From NCBI GenBank assembly GCA_016208305.1, contig JACQYI010000059.1, positions 52,244 through 116,243 of the forward strand: a stretch of DNA of 64,000 nt. The letters are read 5' to 3'. This stretch comes from Oscillatoriophycideae cyanobacterium NC_groundwater_1537_Pr4_S-0.65um_50_18. Its GTDB lineage: Bacteria > Cyanobacteriota > Cyanobacteriia > Elainellales > Elainellaceae. The position numbers were made by a program, and so were the translations under genes. This document shows, piece by piece, positions 52,959 to 61,529 of this stretch (within the stretch, counting starts at the first letter, position 1; every line of letters begins with the position of its first letter). Under the pieces are notes generated by a model, which saw only the letters and a program-made list of their open reading frames with translations, had not been told where the DNA came from and searched no databases.

Positions 52959-54197
52959 CTACCGCAGCCAGCTTGCCGCCACATCGGTTGAAGGAAACAA
53001 GCCAAACCAGGCCAAGTTTTGCACATAGTAGGCTGAGTTATTGTCCCAAATACCGTCCTTGTAAGTGGGCATCAGTTTTTGCTGACGAATTTGTTCAGCG
53101 ATCGCCGGGTCAACAATTTGAAACGCCGGATAGAGCATGGCGTACTGGCTGGTGGCTTCGTAGCTGGCGATCGGCGTGCCTAACAGCGTGATACGCGCCG
53201 GAATAGACTGACGCGATCGCCACATCTCGGCCAAAGGCTGCAAATGCTTTTGCAGGAAATCCTTGGCTCTTGGCTCACCAAACCAAGCGGCATCTAAGGA
53301 AATTCGCCACCACACCCGGTAGGCGTCAAAACTATACATACTGCGTAAATGGGTAGAGGTGGGCACAGCGCTAAACCTGCCTGTTTCAGGGTTGAGCGCC
53401 ACCCAATCGCTAGGCAAGCCCACCAGTGACACAGTGCTAGACTGGCGCAAAGCCTCATAGCTGCTGTCTACCATGCCCATCCAGTCTCGCTCAGAATCGA
53501 CTTGGGCAAACAGCCGAAAAGCGTAGGGGGCAAAGTAAGAGGGATTGAAATAAATCTGGTTAGGCTGTGGCTGAAATGAGCTGAGTGGGCCAGGCAATAG
53601 GTAGCGTGCCTCAGAGCCACGGGGAAGGGGCAGAGCGATCGTCGCCAGTTTCCACACATCCTTAATCTTGGTTTGTGCCAGCGCCAGATAGTCGGGACGA
53701 TCCCAGCGGCGCGCTGCCAAAATCAGTGCCGTTGCGGCATCTACGTCAGCATCACTGGCAAAGTTTCGATCTAAGATTGTCCATTCGCCCTGATCATTTT
53801 GCCCCCATTGCCATGACCACAGAGAGTCATCCGATCCTTCTTTTCCCTTGCGGTTCAGATTATTTTCTGCCCATTGCAGCGTTTGGGCAAAGGTATCTGG
53901 ATCGTTGGCCAAAACAGATCGGAGCATGGCGTAAGCCTGCCCTTCGGAAGTGGAGCGGGCGTTGCTTTCCCAATCTACAACGCGACCGTCAGCTTGAATG
54001 AACCGCTGTTTGTAGGCTGTCCAGCTTTGCTGCAACAGGTCGGATGAGGCGCTGGGATTGGCAGGGCTAGAGGCGATCGCTCCTGTTTCTCTCAGGCTAG
54101 GAGGCGCAGCGGATGCCTGTTCTGCCGTCCAGGCTGTGCCCAAAAGCAGCATCGCTAAAAGAGAAGAGACAGATAGGATTGAGACTGTTCTGACCAT
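52959..54197 (-). CDS. Family 8 glycoside hydrolase (endoglucanase-like)
   Basis: 412 residues. Signal peptide (1 to about 30, ASA-A cleavage), then the GH8 (alpha/alpha)6 barrel. RSTSEGQAYAMLRSVLAND holds the acid Glu85 and FASDADVDAATALILAARRW the Asp pair near 149-151. Family members cut beta-1,4-glucans; BcsZ-type enzymes act with cellulose synthase, but no synthase genes are seen here. Exported to the periplasm or outside. Confidence 0.85.
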   Translation of the reverse strand: MVRTVSILSVSSLLAMLLLGTAWTAEQASAAPPSLRETGAIASSPANPSASSDLLQQSWTAYKQRFIQADGRVVDWESNARSTSEGQAYAMLRSVLANDPDTFAQTLQWAENNLNRKGKEGSDDSLWSWQWGQNDQGEWTILDRNFASDADVDAATALILAARRWDRPDYLALAQTKIKDVWKLATIALPLPRGSEARYLLPGPLSSFQPQPNQIYFNPSYFAPYAFRLFAQVDSERDWMGMVDSSYEALRQSSTVSLVGLPSDWVALNPETGRFSAVPTSTHLRSMYSFDAYRVWWRISLDAAWFGEPRAKDFLQKHLQPLAEMWRSRQSIPARITLLGTPIASYEATSQYAMLYPAFQIVDPAIAEQIRQQKLMPTYKDGIWDNNSAYYVQNLAWFGLFPSTDVAASWLR

Positions 54198-54641
54198 AGG
54201 TATACCTGCTTAAATCCCTTAAAGGTTCTCTGCTCAGCCAATTTGCTCAGCCAAGTTGCCCTACACACCTTCCTACTATTCTGGCGATCGCCCCTCTCTT
54301 TCCGGTAAACTCGGCTCTGCTTTCGTCAAGTTTCTATAAAGTTTGTTCGGAGGCTTTATCTTTTTTGCCTCCAAGCTTTAGAGCAAAAGGGGGTACTCTA
54401 GAGGGAAAAGTCGGTAAGCAGTACCCATTATTTTTCTCTTTTGCTCAGAACAGCCCCACCATTTACGAAAACTACAGATAATTCTTTGCGCCACAAAGAT
54501 ACGAAGAACTGCCGCTGGAGTTCCTGATGAAATCGCTTTTGGCGTTGTAAGAAGAATGAGTTGTGGGAATACTGCTTAAGTAATGAGGGGCGAGCAGTGC
54601 AAGACTTGACCGAGTTTGTTTAGGTTCTGTGGGGCAAGGGA
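54198..54641. other. Intergenic region between divergent genes
   Basis: About 440 bp separating the glycosidase (-) and the single-domain receiver (+). A 68-codon minus-strand frame at 54472-54678 is composition-poor and not called. No recognised site. Confidence 0.5.
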
Positions 54642-55010
54642 ATGAGTACGGTTCTAATTGTGGATGATAGTCAAACACTGCGATCGATGCTGTCGGAGCT
54701 GCTAGAAGGTGTTGGAATTCGAGTCGTTGAAGCCACCAACGGCGTTGAGGCTAAAGAAAAGATTCAGGCAAAAAGTCCTGACCTGGTGATCACAGATTTG
54801 ATCATGCCAGAAATGAATGGCTATGAGCTTTGTCGCTGGATTAAGAATGACCCGGCTAAGCAGGCGATTCCTGTGCTCATTTGCTCGACCAAAAGTGAGG
54901 AGTTCGATCGCTATTGGGGCATGAAGCAAGGTGCCGATGCCTACATTACCAAGCCGTTTCATCCGCCGGAGCTACTGAAAACGGTAAAGCAGCTGCTGCG
55001 GGGTCGTTAG
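54642..55010 (+). CDS. Single-domain response regulator (CheY-like)
   Basis: 122 residues, receiver only: MSTVLIVDDSQTLRSMLSEL with Asp8-Asp9, phosphoacceptor Asp52 in LVITDLIMPEMNGYELC, and Lys104 in AYITKPFHPP. Similar to the PilG/PilH/TaxP-type receivers of phototaxis operons, but no such genes are adjacent. A strong terminator follows at 55041-55069. It probably works with a distant kinase. Confidence 0.9.
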   Translation: MSTVLIVDDSQTLRSMLSELLEGVGIRVVEATNGVEAKEKIQAKSPDLVITDLIMPEMNGYELCRWIKNDPAKQAIPVLICSTKSEEFDRYWGMKQGADAYITKPFHPPELLKTVKQLLRGR

Positions 55011-55040
55011 GATTAGAACTTTAATAAAATCCGATTTTAT

Positions 55041-55069
55041 AAAAAAGGGAGGCGTAGCCTCCCTTTTTT
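55041..55069. terminator. Bidirectional intrinsic terminator
   Basis: Perfect 13-bp arms AAAAAAGGGAGGC and its complement with a 3-base loop, with T-runs on both strands. It lies between convergent genes (receiver and RidA). Confidence 0.9.
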
Positions 55070-55098
55070 TAATTGCCGTAGCCGCTCAAGCTTGTCCG

Positions 55099-55488
55099 CT
55101 ACTTGACGGCGATACATTCAATCTCGACGCGGACATCTTTGGGTAAACGAGAGACTTCTACACAGGCGCGAGCAGGGGCGACCGCCTCCTGGAAATGTTG
55201 GCTATAGACGGCATTCATGGCCGCAAAGTCATTCATATCTTTGAGAAATACAGTCGTCTTGACGACATCTTCGAGCGTGACTCCAGCAGCGGTAAGAATT
55301 GCCGTCAGGTTGGCGATCGCCTGCTCGGTTTGCTGCGCCACATCGTCACCACCGACAATTTCGCCTGTCTTGGGGTGAAGCGGAATCTGTCCGGCAACAA
55401 AGATGAATTGTCCTGTAGCGGCGATCGCCTGGTTATAGGGGCCAACGGGAGCAGGGGCGTTTTCGGTTTGGATGATTTGACGGGTCAT
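55099..55488 (-). CDS. ridA: RidA-family enamine/imine deaminase
   Basis: 129 residues. [20 protein letters not shown] at the start and [20 protein letters not shown] at the end, with the catalytic Arg in PARACVEV. RidA hydrolyses reactive 2-aminoacrylate-type enamines from PLP enzymes, working as a trimer in the cytoplasm. Normal length. Confidence 0.93.
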   Translation of the reverse strand: MTRQIIQTENAPAPVGPYNQAIAATGQFIFVAGQIPLHPKTGEIVGGDDVAQQTEQAIANLTAILTAAGVTLEDVVKTTVFLKDMNDFAAMNAVYSQHFQEAVAPARACVEVSRLPKDVRVEIECIAVK

Positions 55489-55518
55489 GGGGAGTGAAAT
55501 AGAGAGAGTGTGAGCAGA

Positions 55519-55953
55519 CTAGCTGAGGCTTCTAGGTCGGAGGCCGTACTGCCGATAGTACCAGTAGTCGCGCAAGATGCGATCGTGATCAAAGCAGAGG
55601 TTGGTGGGCAGGTTCCACAGCTCAAAGGCGCTGAGGTTTTTGGCATCGTCGCCTGCTTGGGGTTCACCTTTGGCGGTGGCCAAAAACACGATACTAATCG
55701 TATGCTGACGGGCATCGCGATCGGGGTCAGAGTAGACCTGAAACTGCTCGACTAGCTCGACTTGCAAGCCTGTTTCTTCGGCAGCTTCACGTCGAGCGGC
55801 GGTTTCTACCGATTCGCCATAATCTACAAAGCCACCCGGAATCGCCCAGCCATAGGGCGGATTGAGCCGTTCGATTAGCACGATCGAGGGCTGGGGGCGA
55901 TCGATCAGCTCGATGATGATATCCACCGTGGGCGCAGGATTTCGATAAGGCAT
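55519..55953 (-). CDS. Nudix hydrolase
   Basis: 144 residues with a complete Nudix box GX5EX7REUXEEXGU ([20 protein letters not shown] followed by ETGL). The early part [20 protein letters not shown] resembles ADP-ribose pyrophosphatase-type enzymes that protect NAD metabolism, but substrate specificity cannot be read. It may be co-transcribed with ridA 30 bp downstream. Confidence 0.9.
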   Translation of the reverse strand: MPYRNPAPTVDIIIELIDRPQPSIVLIERLNPPYGWAIPGGFVDYGESVETAARREAAEETGLQVELVEQFQVYSDPDRDARQHTISIVFLATAKGEPQAGDDAKNLSAFELWNLPTNLCFDHDRILRDYWYYRQYGLRPRSLS

Positions 55954-56250
55954 GAGATTTTAGATTTTGAACTTTAGATTTTGAGCTTTGAGTACCTGAG
56001 CCATAGGATTTTGTCTCCTACTGAGATCTCCTACCTAGGATAGAGCCTCTCTTAATCTGGATGTGGGGCAAGTTTACCTGTGGTAAATTTGAGTCTATCT
56101 TTATCATTGATGTGTTGTGATGTGCTGCTGATTGACGCTCAGTTCACAAACAGAATTTACTGAACGCAAATTTTGAAGATATAGCTTGAATGCTTAATTT
56201 GAAGACAAGTTTGAAGACATAGCTTGCGATCGCGGATTAGGGAGATTGTC

Positions 56251-57105
56251 ATGCGCTGGGAATTTGGTCGAAGAAGCCGAAACGTTGAAGATCGTCGGGG
56301 AGGAGGGGGCGCTGCTGTTCCTGTTGTAGGAGGCGGTATTGGACTGGTGATTATGGCGGTGATTGTGACGCTGCTGGGCGGCGATCCGTCCATTCTCTTG
56401 GATCAAGTTGCTCCCCAAGACCAATATTCTCGTCCAGGGCAGGTGAGCCAAGTCCAGGCAGAAGATGAGATGTCGCAATTTGTTTCGGTGGTGCTGGCAG
56501 ATACTGAAGATACCTGGAGCAGCATTTTTCAGCAGGCGGGCGAACGCTACGTAGAGCCAAAGCTGGTGCTGTTTTCGGGTTCGGTGCAGTCGGCTTGCGG
56601 CGCTGCGGGAGCTTCTACGGGGCCATTTTATTGCCCTCGCGATCAAAAGGTTTATATTGATCTGAGCTTTTATGAGCAGATGAAGTATGAGCTAAACGCG
56701 CCTGGAGACTTTGCCCAAGCTTATGTGATTGCTCATGAGATTGGGCATCATGTGCAAAATTTGTTGGGCATTTCTGATCAGGTGCAGTCTTTGCAGCAGC
56801 GAGCCAGCAAGTCTCAGGCCAATCAACTTTCGGTGCGGCTAGAGCTGCAAGCAGACTGTTTTGCAGGCATCTGGGGAAATGACGCTCAGCGATCGCGCCA
56901 AGTTTTGGAGCAGGGGGATATCGAAGAAGCCCTGAATGCCGCTAGCGCTATTGGAGACGATCGCCTTCAGTCGCAGTCGAGGGGCTATGCGGTGCCAGAG
57001 TCTTTTACCCACGGGTCTTCGGCTCAGCGCGTTCGCTGGTTTAAGAAGGGGTTTCAAACGGGTGATTTGAACCAGTGCAATACTTTTGAAACCGACAGCC
57101 TGTAA
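56251..57105 (+). CDS. YpfJ-type neutral zinc metallopeptidase
   Basis: About 284 residues from ATG 56251 (MRWEFGRRSRNVEDRRGGGG), with GGGAG 7 bases upstream. One transmembrane helix (about 30-50) is followed by the peptidase domain with AHEIGHHVQ (HExxH, zinc site) and LELQADCFAGIWGN. Members are annotated as KPN_02809-type peptidases with unknown substrates. Membrane-anchored, with the catalytic part probably outside the cytoplasm. Confidence 0.88.
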   Translation: MRWEFGRRSRNVEDRRGGGGAAVPVVGGGIGLVIMAVIVTLLGGDPSILLDQVAPQDQYSRPGQVSQVQAEDEMSQFVSVVLADTEDTWSSIFQQAGERYVEPKLVLFSGSVQSACGAAGASTGPFYCPRDQKVYIDLSFYEQMKYELNAPGDFAQAYVIAHEIGHHVQNLLGISDQVQSLQQRASKSQANQLSVRLELQADCFAGIWGNDAQRSRQVLEQGDIEEALNAASAIGDDRLQSQSRGYAVPESFTHGSSAQRVRWFKKGFQTGDLNQCNTFETDSL

Positions 57106-57120
57106 AACTAGTGGTCAGTT

Positions 57121-57189
57121 GGCAGGTGGATAGGTAGAGGAGTAGATGAGAGTTTTCCCTCTGCCCATCCACTCGTTTACCCGTCTACT
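57121..57189. repeat. Dispersed CCCATYCAC repeat, copy 3
   Basis: Contains GTAGAGGAGTAGATGAGAG, GTTTTCCC and CTGCCCATCCACTCG, echoing 8381-8432 and 24651-24702. It lies between the metallopeptidase gene and the next small gene. Confidence 0.5.
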
Positions 57190-57232
57190 GAAGTCGCATC
57201 AGTTCGGGAAAGCAGATCGCAAACGCTAAAAT

Positions 57233-57598
57233 ATGAATCGCACTGCACCCCTATTTTTAACTGCTGCTCTTTCCTTCATTGCAGGTTTGCTCAGCTACGC
57301 AGCTGGATCATGGTGGCTCAGAACATCTCTATTGCCGCCTGGTACGATTACAGTCCGGGGAGTGCTGAAGTTTCAAGCTCAAATCGACGATTTATCGACC
57401 AGCGGCAATCCACCCAATGGTTATTTTGTTGAATCTAATGCCATCGAGCGATTTTATGTTGAGGGTGACTTAATTGAACCGTATGTTGGCTCCTCTGTCT
57501 TCATCCAGGGTGAGGTACTCTCAACCCTCTGTGGCCCTGATACATTTCCCTGCTATCCCAAACTGCATGTGAAGTCAGTCACTCAAGTTTCAGAATAA
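57233..57598 (+). CDS. Hypothetical membrane-anchored protein
   Basis: 121 residues. An N-terminal hydrophobic segment (7-27) is followed by a beta-rich domain (VRGVLKFQAQIDDLSTSGNP, GSSVFIQGEVLSTLCGPD) suggesting an OB-like barrel, with two cysteines near the end. No family is recognised. Codon use resembles its neighbours. Confidence 0.5.
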   Translation: MNRTAPLFLTAALSFIAGLLSYAAGSWWLRTSLLPPGTITVRGVLKFQAQIDDLSTSGNPPNGYFVESNAIERFYVEGDLIEPYVGSSVFIQGEVLSTLCGPDTFPCYPKLHVKSVTQVSE

Positions 57599-57726
57599 AA
57601 GTAAGGATAACGATCGATCGCATCAATCCTCAAAATTCGAACGACATGGGGAAAACAAGCTACCCAACTCAATCCTAGACAAAAGAATTTCTTTAGCCTC
57701 TATAAGATGTTGCAGTAGATGACAAC

Positions 57727-58128
57727 ATGGGAGATTTACCGATGCCGATTTTAGAACTCTGGCAGCATGGCTGCATTACCAATCATGGCACGCGGCTGCA
57801 TGACGTGACGCAGGGTGAAGGAGGACTGCTGCATGGATATCCCAGCGTTTTGGTAGGCGATGGTCAACTCCTATCACCATATTTTTCGATCGCAAATCAA
57901 CTGCCAATGGAACGTTATTGAGGTGCCAACGCTGCTGATCTGGACGAACAGGACATAGCTTTAGGCATCGAATTAACTTACGGAACTGAAGAATATGCCG
58001 AGAATTTGACGATTCGCTACATTCCTAACTGTAGCCACTAGGTGCAGCAAGAACAGCCGCAGCAGGTCAACCTGTTCATGCGAGAGTTTTTGGCAAAGGA
58101 TAGCTCTGATCCATTTTGCAGCAGTTAG
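57727..58128 (+). pseudogene. Decayed alpha/beta hydrolase gene
   Basis: The first ~45 codons (LWQHGCITNHGTRLHDVTQG, then EGGLLHGYPSVLV) match the start of epoxide-hydrolase-like alpha/beta hydrolases, and the last part (VPTLLIW, ALGIELTYGTEEYAENLTIR, VQQEQPQQVNLFMREFLAKD) matches their C-terminus. The middle ~150 residues, including the nucleophile, are missing. A frameshift follows LLIW, and a Trp codon in the CSHWV motif has become TAG. It is not functional. Confidence 0.75.
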
Positions 58129-58189
58129 AATCCTAGCGCGTGGGGATCATATCCTATAGTAATGTCCCAAAATCATCTAGGACTTTAGT

Positions 58190-59008
58190 ATGGATCGAAA
58201 AGAAAAGGTGTTGCGTCATATCAACCCACAGGGGCAAGGGATTGAAATTGGCCCTAGCCTCAACCCTGTAGCCACCAAGAAAGCAGGCTATAAGGTGCAT
58301 ATTATTGACCATATGAGCCGTGAACAGTTGATAGAAAAGTATAAAAATCATCCTATCCATATCGAAAATATTGAAGAAGTTGATTTTATTTGGAAGGGGG
58401 AGAGCTACTCAGAACTCACAGGAAAGTCTAAGTTTTACGATTGGATTATTGCATCCCATATTATTGAACATACTCCTGACCTAATTGGGTTTCTTTGCGA
58501 TTGCGATACTATCTTGAAAGACGATGGCGTAGTTTCTCTAGTCGTTCCAGACAAACGCTATTGTTTTGATCACTATCGACCCATAACCGGACTGGCAAAG
58601 GTGATAGACAGCCATTTGCACAAAGATCTAATTCATACTCCAGGCACGGCAGCAGAATATTATCTCAATGTAGTTGCAAAAGCCGGGAGCATCGCGTGGC
58701 CTTCAAACTCAACAGGAGACTATAACCTTGTTCATTCGCTAGAAGATGCTCTGCATGGTATGAAATTAGTTCTTGAGGACAAGACTTATTTGGATGTTCA
58801 TGCTTGGTGTTTTGTACCCCATTCTTTCAGGCTGATGATTCATGATCTTTTCTGCCTTGGATATATTCCTTTGCAAGAAATCGATTTTTTTCCTACGCAG
58901 GGCTGTGAGTTTTATATCACGCTGGGTCGAAAGGGAAAAGGCATCAATAGATCGCGATTGGAAATGTTAGACATTATAGACTCTGAAGTCAGAGAGGGCA
59001 TCTCTTAA
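58190..59008 (+). CDS. SAM-dependent methyltransferase-like protein
   Basis: 272 residues. GQGIEIGPSLNPVATKKAGY is the SAM-binding motif I, FYDWIIASHIIEHTPDLIGF motif post-II/IV, and LKDDGVVSLVVPDKRYCFDH motif V/VI. This class I methyltransferase type occurs often in glycan or polysaccharide gene clusters, but no such cluster is adjacent. Substrate unknown. AT-rich compared with the housekeeping genes, so possibly acquired. Confidence 0.8.
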   Translation: MDRKEKVLRHINPQGQGIEIGPSLNPVATKKAGYKVHIIDHMSREQLIEKYKNHPIHIENIEEVDFIWKGESYSELTGKSKFYDWIIASHIIEHTPDLIGFLCDCDTILKDDGVVSLVVPDKRYCFDHYRPITGLAKVIDSHLHKDLIHTPGTAAEYYLNVVAKAGSIAWPSNSTGDYNLVHSLEDALHGMKLVLEDKTYLDVHAWCFVPHSFRLMIHDLFCLGYIPLQEIDFFPTQGCEFYITLGRKGKGINRSRLEMLDIIDSEVREGIS

Positions 59009-59084
59009 CTCAATGCTCGCACGGATTAGGCGATCGTTTCTGCGACCTAACCTCAACGACAGAGGATGGTGAGATCAAGCATGG

Positions 59085-59378
59085 TTAGGTACCGAGGCCG
59101 GACGATGGAAGCCTGCCCACTTCCATGCCTTGAATCAAGCTATGCTCAATGGTGAAACGGTGGCCAACATGCTCATCAGCAAGTACGGCTCCAGCCAGAT
59201 CGCGCACGACCTGATGCACCTCAGCCAAGACCTGCCCAGCATCCTCTGAGTAAAAGGCAATCGGCTCAACGTGGGGATTGATCTCGCTCCACTGCTCCGT
59301 CCAGTAAGTGCGGACTTCTTCAGGCTCACGGACAAACCCGCCTTTGAACGCCTTCGGCCAAGCCACGTCGGGAGTCAT
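59085..59378 (-). CDS. SnoaL/NTF2-like protein, probably 5'-damaged
   Basis: 97 residues from ATG 59378. WPKAFKGGFVREPEEVRTYW, VHQVVRDLAGAVLADEHVGH and RFTIEHSLIQGMEV are typical of SnoaL-like NTF2-fold proteins. Homologous sequence continues in frame upstream to about 59450 (ELLSAACRAFNARDIDAAL) without an ATG, GTG or TTG. The natural start is therefore lost or uses a rare codon. It is GC-richer than its surroundings, suggesting transfer. Function unknown. Confidence 0.5.
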   Translation of the reverse strand: MTPDVAWPKAFKGGFVREPEEVRTYWTEQWSEINPHVEPIAFYSEDAGQVLAEVHQVVRDLAGAVLADEHVGHRFTIEHSLIQGMEVGRLPSSGLGT

Positions 59379-59987
59379 GAGGGCGAGGGCGGCATCAATG
59401 TCACGCGCGTTGAAGGCCCTGCACGCTGCGCTTAGCAGCTCAATTTCTGGTGAAGGTTAATCTGGCATAAGAGGCAAGCGAAGAAGATGAGACAGTGGAG
59501 TTAATTGTAGGATGGGTAAAGCCTTCGGCATCTCAGAAAAGCGATCGCGTAACCCATGCTGGCGTTGGGTTACCCTGCGGGAAGCAAGCTACGTGCCTCA
59601 ACCCAACTTACATAGGTCTTCTATTTAATCAGTCCCAGACACTTATGCTCATTAAGCTAAGAAACCATTTTCCCCAAAAGTTCCTCTAGATCTATACTCC
59701 TGTACGTTGTAATAGTTTTCATAGGCAACCTCTTAGTTGCTTGTAATTGGCAACTATAGGACTACGCTGAGAAGGGCAAGCTCCCTTTAGAAGAACATTC
59801 TTACCTATGGCTTTTATTATCTCCCAGTATTTATATCCAGATGGAATTGATTGAAAAATCTTGATAAACAAGATGGAGATTGCTAAACCATGACATGACT
59901 AGTGGAATGGATGACCTAGCTGAGTGAAGATAGCTAATCGCAAAGCTCACCAGGCGCAGGCAACCTTTGCCTCTCATCCTGGTTGAC
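59379..59987. other. Gene-poor region with a palindromic repeat
   Basis: It holds the probable lost 5' part of the SnoaL-like gene (59379-59450) and the repeat at 59506-59612. From 59613 to 59987 the sequence is AT-rich with no gene or motif that I recognise. Confidence 0.5.
59506..59612. repeat. GTAGGTTGGGTT-family palindrome, second copy
   Basis: TGTAGGATGGGT (59506-59517) and ACCCAACTTACA (59601-59612) form imperfect ends. The interior includes a HIP1 site and GCGTTGGGTTACC. Related to the element inside the cpe operon at 2676-2766. Confidence 0.65.
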
Positions 59988-61010
59988 TCACAGATCTTTT
60001 CTGTGATCATCGTCCTTTTGTATCATGCTGAGAAACTCTCTTAGCAGATCTGGAACTGCTTCGATATATTTGTTTCGATTTGTCGCATCCATACTTGATA
60101 AAACTGGCAGCCATCTCAAAATTGCCAGAATAGGAGACAATTGTTGGGCTAGTTCAAACGCTTCTTCTAGTCTTTCTTTTGTTTCATACTCAACCCATTC
60201 ATCTAGGTAGCACTTTCTGAGTTGCTTAAACCAGAGGGAATTTTTTCTTAGATTAAATCTTTTCTCTAAACTGCTATAGGTACTGTGTAAGCTGAAGAAA
60301 GGATGAGTGACACTACTGTCGCCCCAGTCAAAAAACATATACTGTTCATTGCTAAAAAAGACGTTTTTATCATGTAAGTCTCCATGATGAAGCGTTTCTG
60401 GGATGCCAAAAGTTGCTAGTTGTTCACATAGATTGACCAATAAATCAGCCTTGTTCTGTAAACATTGATATTCCAGTAAACTGAGTCCACAGGAATGATT
60501 AAGCGCTAGTATTTCGGTATCTGCCAGAAGTTGTTGAAACTTAGCAGGTAAACTTGCTAAACGGCGATCGGGAACACCTAATTCCAACAATTCTTGGAGA
60601 TATCTGGCAGAATCCTGCTGCACTTTTGCATAGATTGGCAGAAGGTTCTCCCAGTGTTGAATATCATCCTCAGTTTTTAGAGTTTCCCGAAGCATCATTC
60701 CTCCATCATGCATCAGCAGCCAACCCTGTTCCCTAACGATGGCTAAGATTTGTGGCATGCAGTGAGGATATCGATGCGATAGAGCTTGAGTAAGTGCTGC
60801 TTCGTAGGCCAGATCTGATACAACTGCTTTGAAGTAGAGGCTGCCTACGCTTGTGGGAACTTGAAGTATTGTTGACCAATGACGAACGCGAAGCTGCTTA
60901 ATTGAACCAATTTGTTTAATGCTTTGTTGATGCAACTCACGATCAATCCAACTACTGGCTTGCTCAAGCCAGCTTTGTTGTGTCCAGAGTAGTCCACCCA
61001 GATGATCCAC
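59988..61010 (-). CDS. Aminoglycoside phosphotransferase (APH)-family kinase
   Basis: 340 residues from GTG 61010. Protein-kinase-like fold with the Brenner motif HHGDLHDKNVFF (catalytic Asp) and the metal-binding MFFDWGDSS. VREQGWLLMHDGGMMLRE and the N-terminal lobe fit. Such stand-alone members phosphorylate small molecules or antibiotics; the substrate is unknown. The sequence is AT-rich. A minus-strand frame upstream (60964-61191) overlaps it and may be its damaged 5' neighbour. Confidence 0.78.
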   Translation of the reverse strand: MDHLGGLLWTQQSWLEQASSWIDRELHQQSIKQIGSIKQLRVRHWSTILQVPTSVGSLYFKAVVSDLAYEAALTQALSHRYPHCMPQILAIVREQGWLLMHDGGMMLRETLKTEDDIQHWENLLPIYAKVQQDSARYLQELLELGVPDRRLASLPAKFQQLLADTEILALNHSCGLSLLEYQCLQNKADLLVNLCEQLATFGIPETLHHGDLHDKNVFFSNEQYMFFDWGDSSVTHPFFSLHSTYSSLEKRFNLRKNSLWFKQLRKCYLDEWVEYETKERLEEAFELAQQLSPILAILRWLPVLSSMDATNRNKYIEAVPDLLREFLSMIQKDDDHRKDL

Positions 61011-61252
61011 AGCGATGCCAAAACTTTTTTCTAATTACAAATGCTGCTTCGTTAGTCTGACCTAACTTTGCAGGCTGATAGGTAACTTTGCTGTGCAGTC
61101 CCTCAAGAGCGGGAAGCTGCCCAACGATCGCGCCGGATGCAGACAGCGTTTGTATTATAACCATCTTTGCATCATGACCGATCGCGCTCAACAGCCTGGT
61201 GCAACGAAAGGTTGAAGTGCAGTGCTACAAATATGATTGACAACCGAGTTAT
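61011..61252. other. Region upstream of the APH gene
   Basis: A minus-strand frame (SASGAIVGQLPALEGLHSKV, then EAAFVIRKKFW) ends by overlapping the APH gene start in another frame. It is not recognisable and may be a gene remnant. Nothing else is seen. Confidence 0.35.
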
Positions 61253-61425
61253 GTAGGGTGTGTTGCGATCGATCAAACGCACCGTCAATGTTTGTATCAC
61301 CCTATCATTGTTGCTACTTCTCCAATCTGGTCGATAGATCCTGGAGCATTAGGATTTCTACGTGCGAAGGATGACGTTAACGTTCCCATAAAAATGGTGC
61401 GTTTGCTAAGCCGCAACGCACCCAC
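61253..61425. mobile_element. MITE-like element with nested inverted repeats
   Basis: Outer ends GTAGGGTGTGTTGCG (61253-61267) and CGCAACGCACCCAC (61412-61425) are near-complements. Inner arms CAAACGCACC (61274-61283) and GGTGCGTTTG (61396-61405) are exact. The interior (~110 bp) has no coding capacity. It looks like a small non-autonomous element of the GTAGGGTGCGTT kind common in cyanobacteria. Confidence 0.6.
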
Positions 61426-61429
61426 GCAG

Positions 61430-61526
61430 TCTAACTTGCGACATAACGATGAGGCTGAGCTGCGGCAGATAACCTTGAACTCTCATCGATAACCTCTGCT
61501 CCGTCCGCCTCAGGGACTATGTTAGC
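61430..61526 (-). repeat. attC-like palindromic site downstream of the methyltransferase gene
   Basis: On the minus strand, directly after the methyltransferase stop, GCTAACATAGTCCC and TGAGGCGGACGGAGC pair imperfectly with GCTCAGCCTCATCG and TTATGT, and the site ends in GTTAGAC, a perfect GTTRRRY. Integron attC sites have this layout (RYYYAAC ... GTTRRRY with an imperfect stem). The left core (GCTAAC) fits only partly. Length is about 97 bp. Confidence 0.4.
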
Positions 61527-61529
61527 TGT

